Shown one piece after another: positions 17,819 to 25,660 of a stretch of DNA of 48,617 nucleotides. Position 1 is the stretch's first letter, and every line of letters starts with the position of its first letter. The notes under the pieces are model-generated. The model saw only the letters and a program-made list of their open reading frames with translations, was not told the DNA's origin and searched no databases. A program made the position numbers and the translations under genes. The stretch spans positions 1 through 48,617 of the forward strand of contig JACQZL010000078.1 of assembly GCA_016213865.1 (NCBI GenBank), written 5' to 3'. The DNA is from Candidatus Rifleibacteriota bacterium. GTDB lineage: Bacteria > UBP17 > UBA6191 > JACPRK01.

Positions 17819-18862
17819 TCACAGTCTTTCGACCGCGCGCAACCGGGCGGAGCGGGAGGGAGGGTTGGCGTCGATTTCGGCCGCGGTCGGCTGCAGGGCG
17901 CGGCGGGTCAGAAGGCGCACCGAGCGCCGATGACCGCATCCGCAGGCCGGCAACCGCGGCGGGCAGATGCAGTCGCGAGAAGCCAGTTCGAACGCCTGCT
18001 TGACACGGCGGTCCTCCAGTGACTGGAAGCTGATGACAGCCAGTCGGCCCAAAGGAGCGAGGACCTCGAGGGCCGCCGGCAGCACGGCGTCGAGGGCCGT
18101 GAGCTCGCGGTTGGTGGCGATGCGCAGGGCCTGAAAGGTCTGGGTCGCCGGGTGGACGTCGCCGCGTCGAGGGTGTCGCTCGGCCGCCGGCAGGGCATCC
18201 AGGACCGCCTGGACCAGTTGCCCCGTGGTGGCCAACAGGTGGCGGCGTTCGTGAAGGACGCGGGCGATCCGGCCGGCGAACGGCGCCTCGCCGAACTCGC
18301 GCAGCCACGTCTCGATTTGCTCGCGGGAGGAACGTTCCAGCAGCTCGCGGGCAGTCGGTCCGCAGGACGGGTCCATCCGCATGTCGAGCGGCCCGTCCAG
18401 CTTCAGCGCAAAACCGCGATGGGCCGACTTGAACTGCAGGGTCGACACGCCCAGATCAAGGAGGATGAAGTCGACCTGAGCGAGCCCCGCCGCCTCCAGG
18501 ACCTGCGGAAGTCTCTCGAAACCGCCGTGGACCAGCTCGATGCGAACTTGCGGCACGCGGCCGTCCGGCGGGCGCGCGCTGGCGAGTCGCTCGCCGGCCA
18601 TCTGCAAGGCCTCGGGGTCCCGGTCGAGGCCGAGCAGCACCTCCACGTCTGCCCGTGCGGCGAGCATCGACGCCGCGTGTCCGCCCAGGCCGACGGTACC
18701 ATCCACGACCACCCGCGGAGGGTGCTGCATCTCGCGGAAGAGCGCGAGGACCTCGGCTAGCATGACCGGCCGGTGCGACGAAGGCGCAGCGGCGGGCTCG
18801 ACGCCTGGGCCAGTCATCTGGACGGCCCCGCAGTCCGGGTGCGAGGGGTGAAAGGCGGGCAT
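17819..18862 (-). CDS. rsmH: 16S rRNA (cytosine-1402-N4)-methyltransferase RsmH (MraW)
   Basis: RsmH methylates N4 of C1402 in the ribosomal P site using S-adenosylmethionine and is a usual dcw member. Family blocks are HRPVMLAEVL, DGTVGLGGHA (SAM motif), DFILLDLGVSTLQ, GPLDMRMDP, HPATQTFQALRIATNREL, ISFQSLEDRRVKQAF and the terminal ANPPSRSARLRAVE. The ATG at 18862 gives 347 residues with an N-terminal stretch of about 30 residues before HRPVM. An ATG at 18817 would give a more typical start; neither has a good ribosome binding site. The upstream boundary is 9 nt from the ftsL stop, in heptamer repeat DNA. Confidence 0.95.
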   Translation of the reverse strand: MPAFHPSHPDCGAVQMTGPGVEPAAAPSSHRPVMLAEVLALFREMQHPPRVVVDGTVGLGGHAASMLAARADVEVLLGLDRDPEALQMAGERLASARPPDGRVPQVRIELVHGGFERLPQVLEAAGLAQVDFILLDLGVSTLQFKSAHRGFALKLDGPLDMRMDPSCGPTARELLERSSREQIETWLREFGEAPFAGRIARVLHERRHLLATTGQLVQAVLDALPAAERHPRRGDVHPATQTFQALRIATNRELTALDAVLPAALEVLAPLGRLAVISFQSLEDRRVKQAFELASRDCICPPRLPACGCGHRRSVRLLTRRALQPTAAEIDANPPSRSARLRAVERL

Positions 18863-18866
18863 GGAG

Positions 18867-18883
18867 AGGTGTTAGGTGTTAGG
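18867..18883. repeat. TAACACC heptamer remnant at the ftsL/rsmH junction
   Basis: Two tandem heptamers plus a partial unit lie here, reading TAACACC on the minus strand. The ftsL stop codon and its last codons (Asn-Thr-stop) are made of this repeat. The rsmH ATG at 18862 follows 4 nt after it. Confidence 0.65.
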
Positions 18884-19435
18884 GGGCGGGGGCTGTGGCC
18901 GGTAGTCGGACCGCCGCCGGGAGGGTGGGACCTGGGGCCTCCCGTCAGTACTGGTACAGACTATCGTCGAGCTGTTGTTCGCTGAGTGGTTCGTCGTGCG
19001 CGGACGCCGAGCGGGCGGCAACGGCGTTCGGGGTCCCCGGGCCCGCGGGTTCGGAGCAGGCGGCGGTGCCTGCGGGATCGGCTCGGGCGGCTTCTCCTTG
19101 GGGGCCACGACCATCCCGCGCGTGGTCAGAAACTGAATGTTGTCCCGGCACGGAGGGATCATCCCCAACCTCTCCCGGGCAAGGGAGTCGACCCTCGAGA
19201 TCGCCATGAGCTTGGCCCGCTCGACCTGCATCATCTCGAGCTGTTCGTTCTGCAGGTTGCGCTGCTTGCGGACTTCGCGGATGGCAATCTGGATCTCGAC
19301 CATCTTCGTGTACTGCCAGATGTAGAAGAAGAGCATCACGCTGACGGTCAAGACGACCCCGCTGAAGAGCAGAGTGATCTTGCCGCGATTCGCCAGGTAC
19401 TCCTGGACCGCGCTGGGCGAACGAAACTGGCTCAT
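18872..19435 (-). CDS. ftsL: FtsL-like (FtsL/FtsB) divisome protein with Pro/Arg-rich tail
   Basis: This is a short bitopic protein of the FtsQ-FtsL-FtsB type that helps activate FtsWI. A membrane segment lies at about residues 20-40 (TLLFSGVVLTVSVMLFFYIW). A predicted coiled coil rich in Q, E, R and L follows, then the signature SLARERLGMIPP. The last 85 or so residues are Pro-, Arg- and Ser-rich and look disordered. The protein ends in sequence derived from a heptamer repeat, so the natural C-terminus may have been altered. FtsL and FtsB cannot be separated with certainty; position favours FtsL, although it precedes rsmH rather than following it. Confidence 0.82.
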   Translation of the reverse strand: MSQFRSPSAVQEYLANRGKITLLFSGVVLTVSVMLFFYIWQYTKMVEIQIAIREVRKQRNLQNEQLEMMQVERAKLMAISRVDSLARERLGMIPPCRDNIQFLTTRGMVVAPKEKPPEPIPQAPPPAPNPRARGPRTPLPPARRPRTTNHSANNSSTIVCTSTDGRPQVPPSRRRSDYRPQPPPPNT

Positions 19436-19467
19436 CAGGGCTACAGATTGTACGATCGTGCGGGAGG

Positions 19468-19496
19468 ATTATAACTCCCGAGCGGTCTCGAACTGA
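19468..19496 (-). promoter_or_regulatory. Possible promoter for the dcw cluster
   Basis: A perfect TATAAT (19473-19468, minus strand) lies 33 nt before the ftsL ATG. The best -35, TTCAGT with an 18-nt spacer, is poor. The -10 sits in the loop of a short GGGAG/CTCCC palindrome. It would begin transcription about 26 nt before ftsL. Confidence 0.35.
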
Positions 19497-19572
19497 AGAG
19501 GGGAATTCGGGGCTGGGAGCGAAGCAGAGAAATGGGAGCCCGCATCGCCACAAGGCTCTAGAGGGCGTCAGT

Positions 19573-19649
19573 CAACACGGAGACACGGAGACACGGAGGC
19601 ACAGAGTCACAGAGGAGCCGATTTGATGAGACTTTTCTCTGTGTCTCCG
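19573..19649 (+). repeat. 77-nt dispersed palindromic repeat, copy A
   Basis: This 77-nt stretch aligns without gaps to 45057-45133, with about nine differences (roughly 88% identity). It consists of CACGGAG/CACAGAG words, a conserved centre GATTTGATGAGACT and a TCTGTGTCTCCG right side that can pair back on the left arm. It lies in the 427-nt gap between ruvC and ftsL. Confidence 0.85.
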
Positions 19650-19718
19650 CGGCCCCCTTGCGCGCGGTCTCCATGATCCGCCCGGCGCCCCGCGGCCAAA
19701 GAGCTGACAGATTTTTCA

Positions 19719-19800
19719 CCCGGCCGCGGAACCTTTGGCCGGCTTGGCCCGTAAGTAACAGATGAAGCCAATTTTCATACTCCTCCTTCACATCTTTCAT
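19719..19800 (-). other. Possible leader peptide or structured RNA between ruvC and ftsL
   Basis: A strong ribosome binding site, AAGGAGGAGT, precedes an ATG at 19778 that opens only 20 codons before TGA. An overlapping frame from 19800 is longer but ends in repeat DNA. The following sequence has several GC-rich complementary stretches such as GGCCAAG and CGGCCAAAG. It could be a short leader peptide, a structured RNA or chance; no known riboswitch class was recognised. Confidence 0.25.
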
Positions 19801-19862
19801 GGCCGCTCGGGTTCGCCCAGGCGGCTTTTCTTTTTCCGCCGGCGTGTCTTCCCCGCCCTGCG

Positions 19863-20366
19863 TCAGGCTCGCCGCGCCTGGACCGCCGCGCGCATCCCGT
19901 GGCAGAGAGCGACGGCCAGCGCGTCCGCGGCGTCGTCCGGAGTGGGCGCAGTCTGGAGCGAGAGGAGCCTCGCGACCATGAACTGCACCTGCCCCTTGGC
20001 GGCCTTGCCGTAACCCAGGACCGCCTGCCGGACCTCCATCGACGTGTATTCGCCGGGGGGGAGCCTCTTCTGCGCCAGCGCCAGGAGGATGACGCCTCTC
20101 ACCTGACCGACGGAGAGCGCGTTCTGCAAGTGGGCGCGGACGAAGAGCCGCTCGACGGCCGCGGCGGCGGGATCGTAACGGTCCAGGAGCTCCCGGCAGT
20201 CGTTGTAGATGGAGAGCAGGCGATCGGACAGCGATTGGCCGGACGTGGTGCGGATGCAGCCCGACGTGACGTACTCGAAACGGGCCCCCGCCCAGGAGCG
20301 AACGACCCCGAAACCGGTGATGGCGATTCCGGGGTCGAAACCGATGATGGTCAGAGGGCCATTCAG
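19863..20366 (-). CDS. ruvC: Holliday junction resolvase RuvC, apparently with a CTG start
   Basis: RuvC cuts Holliday junctions during RuvAB-driven branch migration. Acidic active-site residues are visible: Asp in IIGFDPGIAITGFG, Glu in AAVERLFVRAHLQNALSVG, and the paired Asp in TPDDAADALAVALCHG. Upstream of IIGFDPG this frame contains no ATG, GTG or TTG before an in-frame stop. Two CTG codons are available: 20366, with CGGAGG 9 nt upstream, and 20354, right before the first strand. They give 167 or 163 residues, both normal. A REP-like double hairpin begins 38 nt upstream and may have displaced the original start. Smaller explanations are a base error or another unusual start. Confidence 0.88.
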   Translation of the reverse strand: MNGPLTIIGFDPGIAITGFGVVRSWAGARFEYVTSGCIRTTSGQSLSDRLLSIYNDCRELLDRYDPAAAAVERLFVRAHLQNALSVGQVRGVILLALAQKRLPPGEYTSMEVRQAVLGYGKAAKGQVQFMVARLLSLQTAPTPDDAADALAVALCHGMRAAVQARRA

Positions 20367-20403
20367 CGCGGAGGGCCTCCGGGGACGAGGATCCCGGCAA
20401 AGT

Positions 20404-20473
20404 CGTCATTCCCGCGAAAGCGGGAATCCAGGAGCCGCATCAATTCTGGACCCCCGCTTGCGCGGGGGTGACG
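20404..20473. repeat. REP-like double hairpin upstream of ruvC
   Basis: The first hairpin is ATTCCCGC-GAAA-GCGGGAAT (20408-20427) and the second CCCCCGC-TTGC-GCGGGGG (20451-20468). The outer words CGTCA/TGACG and TCCAG/CTGGA also pair, making a composite palindrome. This matches the widespread CGTCATTCCCGCGAAAGCGG type of bacterial intergenic repeat. The rest of 20474-20685 holds TTCGTGTC-type repeat words and no supported gene. Confidence 0.85.
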
Positions 20474-20685
20474 AATCCGGCTTGCCGAGCCTGTTTCCGA
20501 TGACTTGGTTCGTCGCTCTGCTACGGGGACGAGGACGAACACCGAGGTCGAGTACCAACCAGCAGGGCATGAAGACCCGATGGGCTGCATCAGGCCGGGG
20601 TTAGCCTGGCCTTCTTCGTGTCTTCGTGTCTTCGCGTGAACCCGCGCTCTCACGGCAGCAAGACTTCGAAACGCTCGCACCGGGC

Positions 20686-21438
20686 TCATGCGCTGGCCGC
20701 TTCCATCTCGGACATCGGGATGTCGAAGTTGGCGAAGACGTTCTGGACGTCGTCGTGGTCCTCGAGCGCCTCGACCAGCTTGAGCATCTTCTGGGCGTCG
20801 GCGCCCTCGAGCCTGACCGTGTTGGTGGGGACCTTCGTCACTTCCGCGGATTCGTACTTGAGCCCCGCCGCGTCGGCTGCCGCCTTGACTGCGTTGAAGG
20901 CCGAGGAATCGCACGTGACTTCGAAAGTACTGGCGTCGGTGTGGGCGATGTCATCGACGCCAGCGTCCAGCAGCTTTTCCATCAGCAGGTCTTCGGAGAC
21001 GGCCTCGTCGGAGAAGGTGAGGACTCCCTTGGTCTTGAACATGTAAGCGACCGCGCCGGGCTCGGCCATGCGGCCGCCGTTTCGGCTCAGGACGAAGCGC
21101 ATCTCGCCCGAGGTGCGGTTGGCGTTGTCGGTGAGGGCCTCGATGAGGATGGCCACACCGCCGGGGCCGTAGCCCTCGTAGTGCTTCTCTTCGTAGTGGA
21201 CGCCTTCCAGCTCACCGGTCCCGCGCATGATCGCCTTGCGGATCGTGTCGCTGGGCATATTGATGGCCTTGGCCTTCACCACGATGGTTCGCAGGCGCGG
21301 GTTCATCGTCTCGTCGCCTCCGCCCATGCGCGCTGCGACGGTCAGCTCACGGATGAGCTTGGTGAAAACCTTGCCGCGCTTGGCGTCGGTGGCGGCCTTC
21401 TTGTGCTTGATGGTTGCCCATTTCGAGTGGCCGGACAT
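20686..21438 (-). CDS. yebC: YebC/PmpR-family regulatory protein (TACO1 family)
   Basis: The family is known for DNA-binding regulators and for factors that relieve ribosome stalling. The N-terminal signature is MSGHSKWATIKHKKAATDAK, followed by RGKVFTKLIRELTVAARMGG, INMPSDTIRKAI and YEGYGPGGVAILIEALTDN. The length is 250 residues, standard. AAGGAG lies 6 nt before the ATG at 21438. In many bacteria yebC sits next to ruvC, as here, which supports both calls. Confidence 0.95.
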   Translation of the reverse strand: MSGHSKWATIKHKKAATDAKRGKVFTKLIRELTVAARMGGGDETMNPRLRTIVVKAKAINMPSDTIRKAIMRGTGELEGVHYEEKHYEGYGPGGVAILIEALTDNANRTSGEMRFVLSRNGGRMAEPGAVAYMFKTKGVLTFSDEAVSEDLLMEKLLDAGVDDIAHTDASTFEVTCDSSAFNAVKAAADAAGLKYESAEVTKVPTNTVRLEGADAQKMLKLVEALEDHDDVQNVFANFDIPMSEMEAASA

Positions 21439-21498
21439 GCCTGTCTCCTTGTCGGTCTGGGGATGGCGAGCGGATTCCGGGCGGGCGCCGATCGGCGC

Positions 21499-22980
21499 TC
21501 AACTGTAGGCCTTGCGTTTGGACGAAGAACGGATGTTCAGCTCTTCCCGATACTTGGCGACGGTCCTCCGGGCCAGCTCGATGCCGCGACCCCGCAGATA
21601 CTCTACGATCTTGGAATCCGACAGGGGACGGCGCGGGTCTTCTTTCGAGACGATGTCCCGGATCATCTCGTGGACGTGCTTGCTCGAGACCTCTTCTCCG
21701 TCGGCGTTGGTCGTCCCGGAGGAGAAGAAGAACTTGAGCTGGAAAAGGCCGCGGGAGGTCTGGACGTACTTGTTGTTGGTGACGCGGCTGATGGTGCTCT
21801 CGTGCAGGCTGCAGTGGTCTGCGACGTCCTTGAGGATGAGCGGCTTGAGGCCCGCGATGCCGATGTCCAGGAAGGCTGACTGGATCTCGAAGATCCGCTT
21901 GGTGACGCGGAAGATGGTGTCCTTGCGGCGGGCGATCGACTCCAGGATGAACTTGGCCGCGTTCAGACGTTCCTTGATGAAGCTGATGGTCTTCTTGGCC
22001 GCCAGTTTCTCGGCCCGGAGCATCGACTGGTAGAACGAGTTGATGCGGATGTTGGGAAGGTACCGGTCGTTGATGTTCACCCGGATCTCGCCGTTGACCT
22101 TCTCGACGAAGACGTCGGGCGTGACGTAAGCGGTCTTGTCGTCGAGCGAGTAGTGAAGGCCGGGCTTCGGGTCCAGGTGTTTGATCTCCTCGGCCACCTC
22201 CTGGATGCGCTCGAGGTCCACGCGCTCGCGCCGGGCGATCTGGGGCAGCTTGTTGTTTGCCAGGTCCTCGAGGTGGGTCTCGATGACCCGCAGCACCAGC
22301 GGATCCGGGTCCGGCGCCGCCTGGTACTGCATCTTCAGGCATTCCTTCAGGTTGCGCGCCGCGATGCCGGGCGGATCGAACGTCTGCAGGATCCCCACCA
22401 CCTTCTCGAGCATCTCCAGGTTGATGCCCAGGACGGAGGTGATCTGGTCCAGTTCGTAGATGAGGTAGCCGTTCCGATCGATGAGTCCGATGAGGTATTC
22501 GCCGACCTTGCGCTCGAGCGTGTCGCAGCCCGAGAGGCGCAGTTGCAGCGTGAGGTGCTCGGTCAGCGAGGACCTGCTGCTGACGTACTCCTCGATGTTG
22601 CTCTCTTCATCCGGTTCGTGATACGCGCCGCTGCCCTCGGTGTAGTAGTTGTCCTGGGCGTCCATCAGGTACTTGTAGAAGTCCTGGAACTCCTCGGGCT
22701 CCTGCGGGGCGGCCGCGGCCTCGGTGCCGGGAGGGGCCGGCGGAGGAGGCGTCTCGATGGTGGTCGCGTCGACCTGCTCGGCTGGCGTCTCTTCCTTCGG
22801 CTCGTCCCCGGTCTCGACGATCTCGAGCAGAGGGTTTTTCTCGACCTCCTCCTTGATGAGGTCCTGCAGCTCGAGCTGGTTGAGCTGCAACATCTTCATC
22901 GCCAACTGCAACTGAGGCGTCAGCCGCAGTTGCTGCTGCAGCTTCAGCGCCAAGGATTGGGTGAGCTTCATCTGACTCAT
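21499..22980 (-). CDS. rpoN: RNA polymerase sigma-54 factor RpoN
   Basis: RpoN directs polymerase to -24/-12 promoters that need AAA+ activators. Region I is Gln/Leu-rich (SLALKLQQQLRLTPQLQLAMK). An acidic/proline region II spans about residues 60-110. The core-binding region and helix-turn-helix follow, and the RpoN box is present near the C-terminus (ARRTVAKYREELNI). The length is 493 residues, normal. The upstream GGGAG is about 12 nt from the ATG. No bacterial enhancer-binding protein is encoded in the window. Confidence 0.96.
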   Translation of the reverse strand: MSQMKLTQSLALKLQQQLRLTPQLQLAMKMLQLNQLELQDLIKEEVEKNPLLEIVETGDEPKEETPAEQVDATTIETPPPPAPPGTEAAAAPQEPEEFQDFYKYLMDAQDNYYTEGSGAYHEPDEESNIEEYVSSRSSLTEHLTLQLRLSGCDTLERKVGEYLIGLIDRNGYLIYELDQITSVLGINLEMLEKVVGILQTFDPPGIAARNLKECLKMQYQAAPDPDPLVLRVIETHLEDLANNKLPQIARRERVDLERIQEVAEEIKHLDPKPGLHYSLDDKTAYVTPDVFVEKVNGEIRVNINDRYLPNIRINSFYQSMLRAEKLAAKKTISFIKERLNAAKFILESIARRKDTIFRVTKRIFEIQSAFLDIGIAGLKPLILKDVADHCSLHESTISRVTNNKYVQTSRGLFQLKFFFSSGTTNADGEEVSSKHVHEMIRDIVSKEDPRRPLSDSKIVEYLRGRGIELARRTVAKYREELNIRSSSKRKAYS

Positions 22981-23069
22981 TGAGGGGGGACGCTCCCTAG
23001 CATGGATCGGGCCAGAACGGAGTATATCACGCGGTCAGGGCCGTGCAAGCAAAGGGGAAAAGCGTTTCC

Positions 23070-25463
23070 CTAACGACTCGCAAGGGCCGCCGGAGAGAGC
23101 CGCACGATCGTGACGCCCGTGTCGCCCTCGCCCATGCCGCCCAGGCGCCACTCCAGTGGATAGGGAGAGGCGCGCAGGTACTCCTCGACGACCTTCCGCA
23201 GCACTCCGTCTCCCTTGCCGTGGACGATGCGGACCTCGCCGTACCCACGCGCATAGGCGCGGTCCAGGTACCATGCGAGCTTCTCCTTGGCGTCTTCGGC
23301 CCGCATCTGGATCAGGTTCAGCTCCAGGCCAGGGCCTTCGCCCGCCTCGACCGTCGCGCCTCCGGTCCCAGAGGTCTGCGAGACCTCGAGTGTGACCCGC
23401 CCGCGCCCAGGCCTCGTGCTCTTTGCCGGCCCGAGCTTGCGCAGCGCCGCCGGCTTCGTCTTCACCGGCATCCCCGAGGCCAGCTTCACGGTCGCCTGCC
23501 GGGGGCCAAGGTCCAGGACCTCTCCCTCGGCGTTGAGGTCGAGGACCAGCACACGGTCCCCGGGATAGATCGGCTCGCTCGAAGGCGGAGGGGCCAGTTC
23601 CTCCTCCTGGCGCTCGACCGTGGTGGCGCGCTCCTCGATCGCCTGGACCGCATCGGCTGCCTGACCCGCCCGTACCGCCTCGCGCACGAAGTCCCGGAGC
23701 GCCACCAGCTCCAAGCGCTCCTCGCGGATCCGCTTGCCCAGGCGGACCCGGCGCTCCTCGGTGAGCTCCTCGAGCTGCTTCTGGTACGCGGCCTGGAGCC
23801 GTTCAGTCTCCTCGACGAGACTGCGATGCCTCTCGTGTTCCTGCCGGGCACGCGTGCGCTCGAGCTCGAGCTTCGAGAGGATGCTGGCGATGTTGCCCTC
23901 GCCCTTGGCCAGCAGATGACGGGCACGGTCGGTCAGCACCTGCGGCAGTCCGAAACGTCCCGCGATCTCGATGCCGGCGCTGGCGCCGTACTCGTTCTCC
24001 AGCAGCCGGTAGGTCGGTCGCAGCGTCTTGCGGTCGAACTCGACCGCGTAGTTCTTGAAGCCCGGATGCCGGTCCTTGAGCAGCTTGATGGAGTTGTAGT
24101 GCGTCGTGATGACCGTGACCGTGCCCCGTTCGGCCAGCTCGAGGAGGACCGTCTCGGCCAGGGCCGAGCCCTCCTGTGGGTCCGTGCCGGTCATGAACTC
24201 GTCGAGCAGAACGAGGTCGCCTCGCCGGGCCGAACGCAGGATGACCGCGACGTCTGCAACGTGGCTGCTGAAGCTGGAGAGGTTGGCGTCGATCGACTGC
24301 TTGTCGCCGATCTCGCAGAAGACGCGCTCGAAGAACGCCACGCGCGTGCCGTCGTCGCAGGGGATCGGAAAGCCGCTCTTGGCCAGGAGGTGCAGCAAGC
24401 CGGTCGTCTTCAACGCGACGGTCTTCCCTCCGGAATTGGCGCCGCCCAGCACCAGCACGCGATCGCCCGGGCCGGTCCGCAGCTCGATCGGAACGCAGCG
24501 CTGACCCAGCAACGGATGGCGGGCACCGCGCAGGTCAAAGGTGCCGTCGGTGGAGAACTGCGGTGCCCGGGCGGAGTGCTCGACGGCCCAGCGGGCCCGC
24601 GCGGCCAGCGAATCGAGCCACGAGAGCAGGTCCAGGGCCGCGGCAAGCTCGTCGCGGTGGGCGCGGGCCACCGAGGACAGGCGGGCCAGGATGCGCGCGA
24701 TCTCGGCTTCTTCTTCCAGATAGGAGCGGATGAGCTCGTTGTTCCGCTCGACCATCGACATCGGCTCGACGTAGAGCGACAGCCCGCTCTTGGACTGGCC
24801 CTGGACGACGCCCGGGACGTGGCCGCGAGCGTCGGTCCGGACCAGGACGACGTACCGTCCGTTGACCTGGGTGAAGTACTCCTCGGCGAGCCACTTTTCG
24901 TGGTTGGGGTCGCGCAAGAGGTGGCGCAGGGCTCCCTCGATCGAGCCAATCAGGCCGCGGCGCGCCCGGCGCAGGTCGTAGAGCGCCTGGCTGGCGCGAT
25001 CCTGGAGGTCGCCGGCCGGAGTGAAGACCCGGTCCAGGTCGCGGTGCAGCTCCTCGAGCACGGGCAGATGGCCGACCGTGGTCGTGATCCGGGGCGCCGG
25101 CTTCTGGAGCGATGCCTGGGCGCGTTTCCTGGCTACCGCGATCGCTTCCAGCGTGCGCCGCACGTCGAGGAAGTCGGTGCGGTCCAGCAGCGCCCCCTCG
25201 ATGCGCAAGCGCTGGACCAGGTCGTGCCCGAACCAGCACGGGAAGACAGCGTCCGACCGTTCGATGAGGTAATCCCCCATCTGCGTGACCGCTTCCAGTT
25301 CGCTCTCGGCCGCGACCCGGCTGGGCATCGGCTGGGCCTCGCGAACGCGTTCGGCCCCGGGCGGGGCAGCGGCCCGGGCAGCGACCTGCTCGCGGATGCG
25401 GCCGACGTCCAGCTCGTCAGAGGGAGGAGGCGGCGGCGTGGTTCTGGGCTGTGGCTCGGACAT
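23070..25463 (-). CDS. mutS2: MutS2 family ATPase with C-terminal Smr-like domain
   Basis: MutS2 proteins bind branched DNA or collided ribosomes and do not act in mismatch repair. The ATPase has Walker A VLGGANSGGKTVALKTTGLL, Walker B LVLLDEFMTGTDPQEGSAL and ITTHYNSIKLLKDRH. A long coiled coil (about 500-600) and the Smr region follow. The Smr HGKG motif is intact (VRIVHGKGDGVLRK), but the usual LDLRG is LNLIQ, losing the conserved Asp and Arg. The ATG at 25463 gives 797 residues and starts with a proline-rich lead. An upstream ATG at 25583 is less likely because its sequence is unlike the family. Confidence 0.93.
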   Translation of the reverse strand: MSEPQPRTTPPPPPSDELDVGRIREQVAARAAAPPGAERVREAQPMPSRVAAESELEAVTQMGDYLIERSDAVFPCWFGHDLVQRLRIEGALLDRTDFLDVRRTLEAIAVARKRAQASLQKPAPRITTTVGHLPVLEELHRDLDRVFTPAGDLQDRASQALYDLRRARRGLIGSIEGALRHLLRDPNHEKWLAEEYFTQVNGRYVVLVRTDARGHVPGVVQGQSKSGLSLYVEPMSMVERNNELIRSYLEEEAEIARILARLSSVARAHRDELAAALDLLSWLDSLAARARWAVEHSARAPQFSTDGTFDLRGARHPLLGQRCVPIELRTGPGDRVLVLGGANSGGKTVALKTTGLLHLLAKSGFPIPCDDGTRVAFFERVFCEIGDKQSIDANLSSFSSHVADVAVILRSARRGDLVLLDEFMTGTDPQEGSALAETVLLELAERGTVTVITTHYNSIKLLKDRHPGFKNYAVEFDRKTLRPTYRLLENEYGASAGIEIAGRFGLPQVLTDRARHLLAKGEGNIASILSKLELERTRARQEHERHRSLVEETERLQAAYQKQLEELTEERRVRLGKRIREERLELVALRDFVREAVRAGQAADAVQAIEERATTVERQEEELAPPPSSEPIYPGDRVLVLDLNAEGEVLDLGPRQATVKLASGMPVKTKPAALRKLGPAKSTRPGRGRVTLEVSQTSGTGGATVEAGEGPGLELNLIQMRAEDAKEKLAWYLDRAYARGYGEVRIVHGKGDGVLRKVVEEYLRASPYPLEWRLGGMGEGDTGVTIVRLSPAALASR

Positions 25464-25660
25464 GGGAGGTACCGGGCGACAGTTTACATCGGTGAGACCC
25501 GGCGGCTGCAGGGTTGTGGGGCCGAGGACAGCGGGCTGCAGGGCCACCAGGCCGGAACCCCGAGCGGTAGCGAGCAGCCCCACGCCCCGAGAGACGGAGG
25601 CCGCCGCAGAATCGGCAATCGCCGAACACCAGGACCGATCGCCGAGGACCGCTGAGCGAC

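Noticed and set aside
19801..20409. Minus-strand frame overlapping ruvC from an ATG in the REP-like element
   Set aside because: It is one base out of frame with RuvC and yields Arg/His-rich sequence without motifs. The RuvC frame has all active-site residues.
22153..22983. Leu/Val/Asp-rich plus-strand frame opposite rpoN
   Set aside because: The composition is what antisense of a Gln/Leu/Glu-rich sigma-54 gives; no ribosome binding site or family motif.
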